A DNA stretch of 64,000 bases, taken from the NCBI RefSeq assembly GCF_005239225.2, contig NC_133301.1, forward strand, positions 8,742,318 through 8,806,317. Reading direction: 5' to 3'. The translations under genes and the position numbers were made by a program. Of the stretch, positions 45,851 through 58,330 are shown one piece after another (position 1 is the stretch's first letter; each line of letters starts with the position of its first letter). Source of the stretch: Populus alba. Lineage: Eukaryota > Streptophyta > Magnoliopsida > Malpighiales > Salicaceae. The notes beneath the pieces were generated by a model that did not search any database, was not told the DNA's origin, and worked only from the letters and a program-made list of their open reading frames with translations.

Positions 45851-47548
45851 TTAGAAAAAGCTAAAAATACGAGAGAGGTGGCCGAGGCTTTCTGAAACGG
45901 AAGAAGGAATCAGGAGTCTGACAGTAGAGGGGTCATGTGATTAGACCCTGGTTTTTGAAACCTTTAATTGGCATATAACTAGCAAGCAGGTCTTTGTACG
46001 AATTCAAATCGCCAATATAAAAGATGATTCTTCTTCTTACTGTTATCCTCCTTTTTCTTTATCTCTTTCCTTTTCTTATTTTTTTCTTTTTTCCATTTTC
46101 TATTTCGTTTTGAATTTACGAGACTGTGTATGAGGACTAAGATTCTCCTACTTTTAAAATCAAAACACCTGGTCATCATCAATACTGCTGCTGCGTAGTC
46201 TTCAAAAGTTTCCTATGTGAAGTATTCTATCATCTGGTTTAACAAGCTTAATTAATGGGTGGGATTGAAAGATTTTTGAGATATCTCCCACGTGGCAGTC
46301 ATCTGGTGGCTTGGAACATCCTTCAGTAGGATCCATTCTCAGCTCTTCCAAGTTACTTTCAGTAAATAATGCCAAATGGGTGTTCCAAATTCTAAAGTCT
46401 GCGTAGTAGTAGTGCATGCACAACAAGTTCAAAAGGAATGGATGGGATTGATTCGATGGTTAGGATCATCTTGATCATGTCCGGTGAAACCTCCTAAGCA
46501 CCAACAAGTTGGTAGATGTCAGCCACGTGTATGGCAACAAGGAGTACATGACAGCATCCTCACCGAAGTGGGTGGTTCTATACATCTTTTTTCTAACATT
46601 AATTAGGTCGTTTGCTAGTGTGGTTAACCGCGTTAATGAAGAGCTTTGATTTTATGCTTTTTGAGTGCAAGACACCGCACTTACGTACAAACGGGGCTTT
46701 TTGGAAGGAGCAAGAGGATATGTTCGAATGGGGTGCATAATTCTATCTCTGTGGCTTAGCTGATCAATATCGATCCACAGCATGCATGCAGCTTTCCTTT
46801 TGGTTTCAAAAGTTGCATAATTGCTCTGAATTTGAGTGCACTCAGAAGAGAAGAAAGAAGAGAATATGTAATCCAAAATGAGAAATTCATTCAACATGAA
46901 AAGAATATAATATTTTCCTAAGGAAGGAATATCTTAGTTCCAAATTCTACGACTCTAAATTAAGGGAAGGGAACACAACCCACAAAGCTTAAAGGGAAAA
47001 TCCAACCCGAAAGAATAATAAAGGAGCCCTAAGAGGAGCCGGGAATCTTCTTCAGCTGTACCTAACTTTAATGAAGTGGGTAGGAGGCTAAGAAGATTCT
47101 CATTAAATATAGAATAGTTTTTGTGGGGTTTCCAACAATTCCTTAACACTAGCTGGATCCGGGTTCGAATATTACCAGTCTTCAAAATGTATTCTTCCAT
47201 TTTCTTAATAACTTGTTCTATGATTTTCATGACAGTAAATATAGAAAAAACAAAACACACAGACTGTTTAAGCACGATAATCTTTCTTTGTGTTATATGT
47301 ATGTATATATTGAGGATGGATATTCAATGTAATTAGTGGCAGTGGCATCAATCTAGACTCGTCTGAGATGAAGGGTTACGATTCAGGTTGCCAGGTGACC
47401 CGACCCGACCCGAATATCAGAGCAGAAAGGAAAAGATGGGCATGGAGTCACTAGAAAGAGATGCCTTTTCCATGAAAGATAAAGGTCAAAATAATCTCTC
47501 CTCAGCCTCCAGCGGTGTGAGAGAGAACTGCATCGAATTCCCTTAATC

Positions 47549-47598
<50 letters not shown>

Positions 47599-48760
47599 AT
47601 GATGGTTGGTCGCTTTCTAACACCAGTCTTCTCGTACAAGACTCCAACCCTCGCCTTTTGTGCAGATTTTCTCCCTATCCCTCTCTCGCTCTGCATTATG
47701 AGATTCTCCTCGGGACACGTGTCGTGATATTCCTCCATATCGTCCTTGTGAATATCCCTTTTGTCCGCTGCCTAAAATTAAAATAGCTAGGGAATATTCC
47801 GTCTCCTTCTTATTTTTCATTTTTAGATTAAAGCTGTCCAAAATCGACACCAAGGCAGCTCCACTACGGGAATCCGAATTACAAATTATACTAATAAAAA
47901 TCTAGATTTTTATTAACTTTTGTTTTAGATTTTTAGATTATAGTAGTTCATACTAATTTTAACTTTTGTTTCCTTTTAATTGCAACTTTTTATAACTAAT
48001 TTGATAATCAATCTGTTAAAAACTACAAATTTCAACTAGAAAAAACTAAGTTGTCAAACAAAAAGAAATTCCATGGCCAATAATAAATTCACACAAAAAG
48101 TAATTTTTCTTCCACTTATCTTATTACTTCTTTTTTAGTGCATATAGTTTATGAAATTATAGTTTTGATTAAAAAGTTCATTTTCTTTATTTTTCAGTTT
48201 TTTTTAAGAGATGAGAGAAAAAATTACAAAAATAATGCCGATAGAAAGAGAAAGTCATAAGTTGACTATATTCTGATGACTAAAAAGACCGATTTTGATG
48301 GCAATAGGTTTCATTCGATGAAGAGAGTCCCATTGAAGTATTTTTAAACCTTTATCATACCTGAAAAAATAGATCGAGGTTGGAAGAGAAAATCTTCATT
48401 AATTTTATTTTGTATTTTTGGAATAGTTTTGATGTTTTTTGGATTAATAAATTTATTTTTTGAAATTTTAAGAATGTTTATTTAGCATTTTTAGCTGGAA
48501 ATGAATTAAGATAAGGGTTTTTAGAAAAAATAAAAACAACCCCTTTTGATTTGTGGCCACCACAATAGCTACTAGATTCTAAGTAGACAAATAATGCATC
48601 TTCGTTTTCTTTTTTTTTTTTCAAAAAAAAAATAGCAAACAATAGATTTTCTATACAATAAACAAGAAAAGAAATTACAAGGCCTGGGTGTCACATGTCT
48701 GGGATTTATTGTAAAGGCCTAAGGACGTTGGGCCACCCAAGTTTGCAAGCGTGTACTATT
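45851..48760. other. HHO promoter side and intergenic DNA
   Basis: No gene with recognisable domains. A G-box core CACGTG is present near 46525, a (GA)n microsatellite at 47550-47594, and moderately GC-rich non-repetitive DNA between 46200 and 47800. Small frames on either strand in this interval lack family features. From 47880 it becomes AT-rich. Confidence 0.45.
47550..47594. repeat. (GA)n microsatellite
   Basis: About 22 uninterrupted GA units. Confidence 0.95.
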
Positions 48761-48769
48761 TTGTTTTAT

Positions 48770-50420
48770 TTTTTAAATTTATTTTAAATTTTATAATTCA
48801 ATATTGAGTTTTTATTAAATTATTTTATTGGGTTTTTTTTAATTTCATCATTTAACATTTGATTGATTTGAATTGTTCTTCATAATTTGTTTCGGTTTTC
48901 TTTCTATAAGGTTATTGCAATCTTAAACAAATGCCACAACATTTGATTGATACTCTATTTTACAAGCATTTATTTTTTTCACATAATTAAATAAAAATTA
49001 GTTTTTAGAAAAACAAAGTTATTAAATTTAGTGGAGCCCATGACTTGGATCACATGTATGGCGAGTTAACTTAGGTTGATTGGAAGTTGACATTTATAAT
49101 TTGTTTTTGTTTTACTTTTTATGGGATTATCACAATCTCAAATAAACATACAAAAAATTGAATTGATACTCAATTTTATAATATTTTATTTTTATTATCA
49201 TATAATTAAATAAATAAAAAATAGTAAGATCAATTGTCAAACTCAGTGTAGTCTGTGATCCAAATTAAGCCATAAAACCAAGAACGATCTAGTATGTCAC
49301 TGTTTTAATATCTTTTAAAAAAGATGTCATCTTGAATTTATTTTAAAGTAAAACCATGTCTTTATTATTCTTCTGGGTTTCCTTTAGACCCGTTAAGATG
49401 TCCAAGGTCATGTCAAGGCAACTCCCATAAGATTTAATTTGAACCTGCTCTAAGAAAGGAATTAGGTCTAGATATTTCAAAGTTGATCTTAGTTTGGTTT
49501 AATGAATTTATCAAAGAGTTCCTTGTGATTTGAACATTTAATATTTACATTCAAATGTTTCTTTTGTGCCTGTAATATAGCATAGGTAAATTATCTAGTC
49601 AATAAAACTAAAAAAATGGTGAATTCACTTTTTACTATAATAATACTTTTTTTATTTTGTATTTGTTTTCAATTTTATGCTTTAATATTAGATTTATCAA
49701 GGATTGGTCATTATAATTTGTTTTGATTTTCTTTCTTTAGGGTTATCTCCCATGACCTAAGTCATAAGACTCGAGTTTCTTAGTTCTTTTTCTTAATTGA
49801 TTTTTAAAAACATTTTCATCATTTAACATTAAGTTGATTTTGAATTGGTTTCGTGATTTTTTTTTTTTTTATATGAGATTATCTTGGGATTATTACCAAG
49901 GTTCTGGGTTCAACATATTAACTTAAGTTGTCTTAAGTTATTTTTTTGTGTTATTTTTTTAATTGATTTTTTTTTCAATTTTATTCTTTAATATTAGATT
50001 CATTATGAATTGAATTTCATAATTTATTTTAATTTTATTTTTATAGGGTTATCCCGGCTTATAACTCAAGTCGTGATTTTGATATGTTAGCCCTAATTGT
50101 TTTTTGGTCTTTTTATAGTTGATTGTTTTTTTAGTTTTATTTTTTCAACATCAACTTAATTGGGAATTAATTAGAATTTATAATTTATTTTAATCTATTT
50201 TCTATAAGGTTATCACAGTCTTATGATTAGAGTTGTGAATTTAACGGATTTACTTTGGTCAATCCAATATCATGTTAATATTTAAAAAATATGTTGTCTT
50301 GAATTTTTTTAGTAAAACTATGTTTTTACAAACTTGTTTTTGGACTTACCAAGTTGATCAGAACATATTAGGCCAACCTCTATATGGTTTAATTTTTTTT
50401 CTACTAAGAAACAAATTAAC
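48770..50420. repeat. T-rich imperfect tandem repeat, unit about 150-165 bp
   Basis: Landmarks recur in order: TTCAATTTTAT- or TTTCATCATTTAACAT-like text, then ATAATTTGTTTTGATTTTC, then TATAGGGTTATC, then a short GACC/AAGTC phrase. Starts are near 48840, 49680, 49830, 49990 and 50146. The same family occurs at about 27200-28060 and 13780-14520. No coding potential; copies are strongly diverged. Confidence 0.7.
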
Positions 50421-51385
50421 AATGTCTAAATATTTTTTACGTTAAAAAAACAATTTCATTCGACCTGCAACACAACACAAGACAATGATCTAGTAACCTA
50501 TTCAATATATATTGATGGATTAATGTGAATTGGAGAAATCAATCTGATGATGTCTTCTTTCTTTTAGGTTGGTTGGTGTAATGGGTTTGATATTAGGCCA
50601 CAAGCCTCGATTACAAAATTGAGAATGAAAATCAAAGTACAACCTTTAAAATAAGCCTTCTTCATGCTAAGGGGTTTTTTAATGCTTAAGTTAGCCCAAA
50701 TAACTTGATATATAAGATCTAGCAGATAATGATTTTTTTAATGTGTGAGTTGATAGTAAATATCATAGGTAATGCATTTTTTATTATTTGTACTTAAGGA
50801 ATGTTATTTTGTTAGCCCGATTATTAAGGGCTTTTGGATCATTCCTAATCTCTATTTGTGCTAGGTTCATTTGTGATAACTTGAGATTTATTTATAGGTG
50901 TTAGGAGAAGACATTACCTTTAGTACAATTATCATCTGGATTGTTCTTTTTGCTTGAGATGGACAAAGATGGAGGCACCATGTGTTCTTTACAATAAGCA
51001 AGTAACATATCATTATAATAGCTAACACTATGTTATAAGGGCCCATCTACCCCTCGTAGTAATTTCAACCATCTAGGGAAGGGACATTTTAGGTACGAGT
51101 TTAGACACCTTCTATTATCGACGTGTCTAGACACAAAGCTTCAGAATGAGCTTATTCCTTAATGGGCCAACTTTGAGTTATGGATTTTTTTCATTTTAGT
51201 TCCCCTCTCTTTTAAGTCTCTTAATGTTTTTTTATATGTCAAAGACTTATTAGTACTTGTTGATGGAACTCTCTTTAAAAAAGAGCTATCATCGTTATCT
51301 TTTTGGTGATTTAGGGGCACAAGGATTCCAAAGATGATATTTATACTTAGCATTATGATATTTTGTGTTCTTATAATGGTAATCC
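50421..51385. other. AT-rich intergenic DNA
   Basis: No gene and no repeat boundary can be fixed. It may include remnants belonging to the copia relic that follows. Confidence 0.35.
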
Positions 51386-51389
51386 TAGT

Positions 51390-51780
51390 GCTTCACTCCA
51401 CATTCAACTAGAGTATTCACTTGTTCACAATCCTTAATTTTGAATTTCTTGAGAATCTCTTTTGCAAACTTATCTTGATTCACAAAGATTACATCTTCTC
51501 ATTGCTTAATCTTAATCCTTAAGTAGTATGTCATAAGACCAATATCCATCATCTCAAACTCCTTGATCATTATTTGTTTGAAGTCTTCAGACATCTTTTG
51601 ATTATTTCCTGTAAAACTTTTTTAAACCGTTTCTCACACATCTTGGGAGCCTAACCAAGTTTTCATATAAATACATCAAATTTCATAATTATTCTTTGTC
51701 AAATGAGGACATTGAAGTGGAAAATTTGTATTGGTCATGTCTAACAATCAAATACAAGCTATGATACCACTTGTTGGAAG
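51390..51780 (-). mobile_element. Ty1/copia deletion derivative (primer-binding site, gag start, then reverse transcriptase end)
   Basis: On the minus strand from high to low: TGGTATCATAGC near 51765-51754 fits a Met-tRNA primer-binding site. It is followed by a gag start reading MTNTNFPLQCPHLTKNNY and MKTWLGSQDV. Within about 150 bp this passes to late reverse transcriptase text (KEFEMMDIGLMTYYLRIKIK, NQDKFAKEILKKFKIKDCEQ, VNTLVECGVK). Several kilobases of gag, integrase and catalytic RT are therefore missing. The element is inactive. Confidence 0.8.
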
Positions 51781-51789
51781 AAAATTAGC

Positions 51790-53335
51790 ATTGTAGGAGT
51801 TTACGGACAATAATGCAATAAGCAAAAACTGGAGAACAAGAAGAAGATTTGTGGGATTCAAATGTATTTTTTAAAATTTAGATTCCGTATGTTTAGTGGA
51901 AAATAATTTTTTGGACAGAAAATTATTTTTTAGTTAAATAAAAAAATATATTCCTAAAAAATAAATCATTTATTATTTGTATCTAATAAACAATAATAAA
52001 ACGGTTTGCATCACTGAAAATCTTCTTTATCTGACACATGGATATTTACATGTTAAGTGTCTTAGTATGTAATGACAGTTGCTCTTCCCATGTGGCCAGA
52101 GATTCTCTTGAGCTTGTGGGTTCCTTAACGAAGCAAGTCAGCTGTCAGCTACGTAGGAATGTCGATCATTGACAAAAGTTTGAAACAAAGGAACGTGACC
52201 ATGTATGATTCCTCCGTAGCAGCAGTTGCATTATAGATTTATCATCAATTTCAGATTAATTTCTGCCCCATTCTGCAGATCCCTCCTAGTAATTGGTCGA
52301 AAGGGTTTTCACCAGTTTGAGATGGCGTGGCTAGCAAGTGTCTATTTAGTATGGATTTCTGCACAGTTCGAAACAATTTGTTCCATAATTAATTAGATTT
52401 TAAGCTTGTATGCCTTAAAGCAGTGGGTACTGATTCTAAAGAACAAAAGGAGGAGCGGATTGCCAATTTGTTTCAGGAATATCTGCAAGGATCTGCCTGA
52501 TAATCTCTCATCTAGGATGTTGATTGTTAGCAGCAGTAGTAATTAATTGGAAGAGAGGGGTGAATTCAATCAGGAATTGTTCGTCAACGAGTGCTAAGAA
52601 TTATAGTAGGAGTGCTATTAGTACTAGTATTGAGCGTAGTTCTATCCACTATAATGATGGTATGTAGCTAATTAAACTGTATTTATTGTCATTTAAGGCT
52701 ACAAACAATGTGTGTGAGGGGGATTACAATGGTAAAAGTGATGATTTTGCTCTTATAACCTTGAATAATGAATCCATAGGGGTAAAATAGTTTTTTTCAT
52801 AGGATTCACTTATTATTATTGTATATTTTTATAATATTAGCAAGAGTTTATTTTGTTATTAGTCATTGTAGTTTCTTTTTTTTTTATTGTTGTTAGTTTT
52901 TTTTATAATCATTTATTAATTTAACAGAGATTATTGAAGCTATTCGAATCAATGACCTGAGTTCTAGATTTTCTTAATGCTTTAAAAATAATATCATTAT
53001 TTGAGCATCTTTTTTTTACATTAAAAAAAAATTGAACTTGGCCTGTAGCATACAACTCGAGCCATCTATTATGAATTGTGTTTGTGTGATCATGAAACTT
53101 GATGTTTCTAGATTTGGATTTTGATGTTAAAACATGTCACATTGCATTTTCAAATAATTGTATCCAACAAAACTTTTAATAATTTACAAATTTTATGGAG
53201 GCATGTAGTAATAGGGGTGTTCATGAACATAGTTGGGTTGGTTTTGGGTCTATAGTTGTATCCAAACAAACTTCTAATATCTTAAAAATTATAAATCCAA
53301 CCCACTATTTTTTTTTTTTACTCAAACATGTCGGA
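51790..53335. other. Intergenic DNA without called genes
   Basis: 51850-52010 is AT-rich with MITE-like words. 52060-52700 has more balanced composition but no frame with domain features. 52860-53060 carries T-rich repeat text. Confidence 0.35.
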
Positions 53336-54004
53336 TATACACTACTATATTTAACAGTTTTACTGATGGAATTTTCTGTCAGCATTTACTCTACTATTTT
53401 GTCAGTGCAAAATTTACTGACCGGTTCACAGACGAAAACAGTCCATTGGTAATTTCATTTCTATCGGTAAAAAAAAAAAATACCAAATAATTTTACAAAT
53501 GAAAAATGCTTGGCAGTTGGAGTAATTTTATTCCAACCATTTGAAAAATACCGACAAAATAATTCCATAGGTGATGTAACAGTTGAAGTGGCCAATGCAG
53601 TAAAAATTTTCTAACTCTTTGGAATATAACGATGGACAAAGTCCATCGGTAACTCCGTTCATAATAATTAAAAAATATATTTAAAAAAAAATTATTGAAC
53701 AAAAAAAGAAAATAATTTTAAAAAAATATATTTAAATATAAAATCCAAATATTCATTACAAATTTATATGTTCAAATAAAATTAAACTAGAAAAATGGCG
53801 GCGCTGAAGGAGAAGAAGGAGCAGGCTGGTCATTCTCGGGACCATATGGCTAATGACGCATACATACCACCCATCTATGATCTCATATCCCTGATCATTT
53901 GGCGGAGTTTTTCATAATCCGCAGAGAGTCGTTCATATTTTTCAATGAGATAGGTCATATGTTGTTGCAAGGCCGTGAACTCCTGAGACTAGGTGCTCGA
54001 TATT

Positions 54005-55428
54005 TGATTAGTACTTAAAAGTGCATATTTATCAAGGTTTTATATCATCATTTTGCACTTAAAGTATCAATAACTCCTTAACTAAAGCATGTTTTATAAT
54101 AACAAGTCTAATACTATAAAATGTCTTAATATATGGTAAATATTCATCTTAAATGCAGGCCTATCACATAAATCAAAGGATTGATTGATGAGTTCAAGTA
54201 TGGAAATTAAAAGGACAAAGAGAGGGCCAAACTTAGAAAAAAGATGTTGGTGCAGTCCAAACTAGAGCACTGTTCGGTAATTGGATCATATCTCGAGTTC
54301 TAGATGTTCAAATGACTTCATATTTTTACACAGATTCAAAAAGACATAGGTCTACAACTTTCATGTTTTCATCAAGATCTAAGAAGGCCTTTTTCAAGTT
54401 CAAATTATAGCAACAACGGAGAAGTCCGAATCTGTCCTGCAGCCCGAACACTGTTTAGTGTTTGGCCCATATCTAGAGTTCTAGAAGCCCAAATGACCTC
54501 CATTTTTTTTTTCCTGGAAAGCTAAGTCAATTTCCTACAACTTTCATGTTTTCCAGTGGACCCAGTTCGGATGGTAGCATTTGTTTTTTATTCAGACAAG
54601 AAGATAAGGATTTTCACCAAGTCAAAAGTTGGCCACCCACTCAACAATTAGTCATCAAATCAATAATTCCGAATTTTGGCCTATAAAAGGAGGCATTTGC
54701 CATGCATTTGGGGACTTGGTTGTTCAGATCAAGTTCATGCTCTTTATTTCTCTCTATATATTGTTTTTTGTAATTTTTAAGTTTTGCTTTCATTAATATC
54801 TTGTTTATGCTTTTCATTTCCTTTCCTTTACTTAGTTAACTTGTATTTTCTTTATGTTCTTCGTTTTGTTTATTTATGTTTCTTTTCTTTATTATGTTTA
54901 GCTAAGTTTTTTATGTCAAGGTGAAAAGGTTACACTAATGGTGTAAACTCAACATGGATCTTAATGTTTAATATTAACATGTCTTATCTTTTTATCTTAC
55001 TAATTCTTAATACCTTGCTTGTTAAATGGTTAATCTAGATTTGTGTTGTATAATACTTGGTACAACAAATGCTTGGCACTCTCATAGCCCAACCGTATGG
55101 TATTACCTACATCTGGGCTATGAAAAGAACTTGATTTGTTATTAACATCAGTTAACATCATAAATTCCTGATAATATTTAAAAGTTTGGTGTTATGTAAA
55201 TAAGATAATTAATATGATCATGTTAATAATTTATAATGAGCTATTAATGGCAAATCATCCGATTGGAACCTCCTCCGTGTGTGGTTTTCAAATTGAGTAA
55301 TAAGAGTTTATACTATACTTATTTGAAATACCATTGGTGGATCCTCTAACCTTGACATTTGTTTTTATCATTGTTTAATCCTTACATTAATCTTCCATCT
55401 CAAAGTTCTCATTAATTTCTTCCTCTTC

Positions 55429-55469
<41 letters not shown>

Positions 55470-55750
55470 CTTTTTTTATCTTTTCATAAACTCAGTATAT
55501 AGGCTGGAAACCTGTGATCCGATCTTTTAGATCATTCTCAGGTATAACAACGCCACGTACTGAGTATTATTATTATTATTATTATTATTACTACTACTAC
55601 TACTACTATTAGTGTTATTATTGTTGTTGTTGTTGTCGTTGTTGTTGTCTTGTTATTTATAATTTATATAATTAACCTCTCTGTGATTCGACCCCGGTCT
55701 TGTCGGGTTATTTATTACTTCGACACTCCTGCACTTGGAAGAAGACATCA
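54005..55750 (+). mobile_element. Solo LTR (1,746 bp) with perfect ATATT target duplication
   Basis: Begins TGATTAGTAC and ends GACATCA, the TG...CA ends of an LTR. It is flanked by ATATT at 54000-54004 and 55751-55755. Removing it and one ATATT joins the reading of the CACTA-associated ORF without a frame change. Inside are a TATA box (CTATAAAAGG at 54681) and a downstream stretch with TTCGACCCCGGTCTTG, which supports plus orientation. No internal retroviral genes are present, so it arose by recombination between the two LTRs of a full element. Confidence 0.9.
55430..55650. repeat. Trinucleotide microsatellites inside the solo LTR
   Basis: (ATT)n at 55430-55468, and a compound run of ATT, ACT and GTT units at 55566-55650. 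Confidence 0.9.
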
Positions 55751-57435
55751 ATATTGATTGCAAACTCTCAACAGTTGAGATACTACAGGTCGTTCGCTTG
55801 TTCTCGGTCATAATGTTGGAGAGTCCGTACACCTAACTTCCATCATCTCCACTAGACGATCCTACCTCTATCCAAAAATCTGGATCGAACTCTGGGTGGG
55901 TCGAAGGATCGTTCATGTATCTCTCCCTCAACTAGTTGTTATATGTCTTCTAGAAATTAAAAAAAAAATGAACTTATAAAAGAAAATAGTCGAACGAGCA
56001 TACAACAAAGTGCTTAGCATGGTTTTCAACGAACTGTTGCATCTCTTTTTGGCAATCTTCACTTTACACATGCGTCTCCACAAAAAGCTTCATTGGGCTT
56101 GACTCACATTCAAGAGCCGTAACCTATAGAAAAAAATATTGTAAATTAAATATATTTATAAATAATAATAATTAATTAAAGATAGATGTGATTAAAATTA
56201 ATCTTACCATCTGTTTCGCATGCGAAATGAACAAAATTGAGCCACCGGTGTGCGTGGTGACCAGATTGTGAATTTGCCAGCTACGGTTCACCACACCAAA
56301 ATGTGAGCATCGTGTGAAATACTCGGACATCATGTACTGAATATATTCTGCCAATATATTCTCCAAGATGTATGGAGGCCTGAAATCTTTCTAAATCATC
56401 ACGTCATTCCAGCCTGGTAGAGCTTTTTATCTTATATATTTTTTAGATTTGTTTTTGTCTCATACCGCAAATCACACAACCTACATGATACAAACATATT
56501 CTATATGATTTAATGACAAATTAAATTTTAATATATATATATATATATATATGTATATAATTATCGTATTGTTTTCAATGTTACCTCGTTATAACGTGAT
56601 TCTCCCAAATCCTCCCAGCAACATTATCATTTTCTCTATCCTACTTGAATTTAGCCTTGTAGTAAAAATATATAAAAAAAGAAATCAATAATTTCAATAA
56701 AGTAAAGGAATTAACATAAACTATAATTAAAATGTTAAGTTAACACTAACCTTAAATCTTGTAAACTATGCATTGACATGAGGTTTCCAATTAGGATGTT
56801 TGAAAAGATGAATCCATTAAAACAATGAAATTTTTATCGATGATTTAAACAATGATGTTATTACTCAAGCAGCCTCAATGTTTGTGAACCTGAAAATCAA
56901 TAAAATTAATGAAATATTAGTTGTTCATAAATTGTTAAACACAAATCAACTCGAAGCAAAACAAACTTACATTGAAATATCGTTATTCCAATGTGTCTTG
57001 TACTTGTCGGTGAATGGATCCCACTGTGAAAGAACATCGCTTCTACTTTATGGAACCGCACTCGAAGAGGCAGCGTCATGAGTCGACGTAGGTGCCTCTT
57101 CTTGGTCGGCTTCTAATGAGACGTTGTCATCATCGTTGCTAAAAAAACTAGTTGTGATCATGTGCTCACGACGTGCAAATGATTTTCCCCTAAGCATCTT
57201 CACAAATTTAATGAATATTTGCATAATCATTTTTATTTTTTAAAAAATAAATCGGTAACACCTCCTCTATATTGAAAACTACCTAGAATTTTCAATACTA
57301 CAAGTATACAAAATATATGCCACAAACCAATTGATTTTATTTCATTTCTACCAACAATCTTGGATTATTAAATTTCATCTCATTTTCAACATGATAATGT
57401 TTTTGGTCCTAAATTGACAAGAATTTTTTGTAATT

Positions 57436-57620
57436 AAATTTAATCCTATATATTCAATTAACATTTATATTACAAATTTAACAATAACAATTAAAAAAAC
57501 ATTATTGCAATGTAGACAAAAAATAAAATTTAATCCTATATATTCAATTAACATTCATACTACAAATTTAACAATAACAATTAAAATTCAACAAAACAAT
57601 AAAATATTATTGCAATGTAG
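57436..57620. repeat. Tandem duplication, unit about 90 bp
   Basis: AAATTTAATCCTATATATTC at 57436 recurs at 57526 and is followed in both copies by CAATTAACATT, ACAATAACAATTAAAA and ATTGCAATGTAGAC. The second copy carries a small insertion. Confidence 0.85.
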
Positions 57621-58330
57621 ACAATAAAATAGATCAAAAAAATAATACAAAAACAATATAGGCTTTAGGAGTGAAAAATATTTACCTTAATGACGTGCTT
57701 ATTTTCAGAGTTTATCTACGTGTGATACAAAAAAACAAAAAAAAAAATTGTTAATAAACCAAAGAAAAGAAGAAATACAAAGAAAACACATCAAAAGATT
57801 CACCATATATACTTGTTAATTGTGTTGAGAGAAAAAACCTTAAATTCTACTTGAGAAGACTTGAGATATGAAAGGATTGCAGGAGTTAAGAGTGTGAGAA
57901 TTGAGAGAATTGAGAGAGTGAGACAAAAAAATGAAGTTCTGGTGTTGTCGTTGGGTTTTATGCTATGTTTTTATAGAAAGAATCATTGTTGGAATATTAA
58001 ATATTATTATTTTTAATTATTTCATTAGTGATTTCCTTAGTAAATTCACTTTGAAAATTTTATATCGCTCTAAAATTTTAAAAAAACCCTTTAGATTTTT
58101 CAAGGTCCGTCTATGATTCTGTTGATAAAAATGCGAAACGTACACTGTCAGAAATGCATTAATTGCAAGCGCTTTGGAATTCGCAGTTTGTTGGTAATTC
58201 CCTCGGGAACCTGCCAATCACTTAGTGGACTTTAATTGTCCTCACCAATATGAGAAGGGGAACGGTTTTCTTCGCCTCTGGAATACACCAACGAACACAA
58301 ATCGTCGGTATTTTTTTATTTTTTACACAT

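Larger units (their letters stand above)
53780..57230 (-). pseudogene. Broken En/Spm (Ptta-type, Transposase_24) accessory transposase gene
   Basis: Minus-strand text follows the plant Ptta/En-Spm protein in order: a possible N-terminal part near 57080-56800, then SEYFTRCSHFGVVNRSW and THTGGSILFISHAKQM at about 56330-56220. Next come ESSPMKLFVETHV and MQQFVENHAKHFV at about 56115-56010, then MNDPSTHPEFDPDFW and GLSNIMTENKRTTCSISTVE at about 55930-55770. The C-terminal coiled-coil segment is at about 53985-53860 (EFTALQQHMTYLIEKYERLS, DYEKLRQMIRDMRS). Introns lie between blocks. Several stop codons and a 1,746-bp solo LTR between VESLQS and the coiled coil show that it is dead. Confidence 0.85.
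53340..58330. mobile_element. CACTA (En/Spm) DNA transposon remnant
   Basis: The left end starts CACTACTATATTTAACAG at 53340. It is followed by subterminal words typical of these elements (ACTGATGGAATTTTCTGTC, CCATCGGTAACTCCG). The body carries the En/Spm-associated ORF on the minus strand, and similar subterminal words (CGTCGGTATTT) reappear near 58305. No matching TAGTG right terminus with a 3-bp target duplication was found, so the right end is probably lost and the limit given is approximate. Confidence 0.7.

Noticed and set aside
46202..47853. Several 70-100 codon minus-strand frames upstream of the HHO gene
   Set aside because: None shows family features; one is mostly a (GA)n-encoded Ser-Leu repeat. 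Treated as promoter/intergenic DNA.
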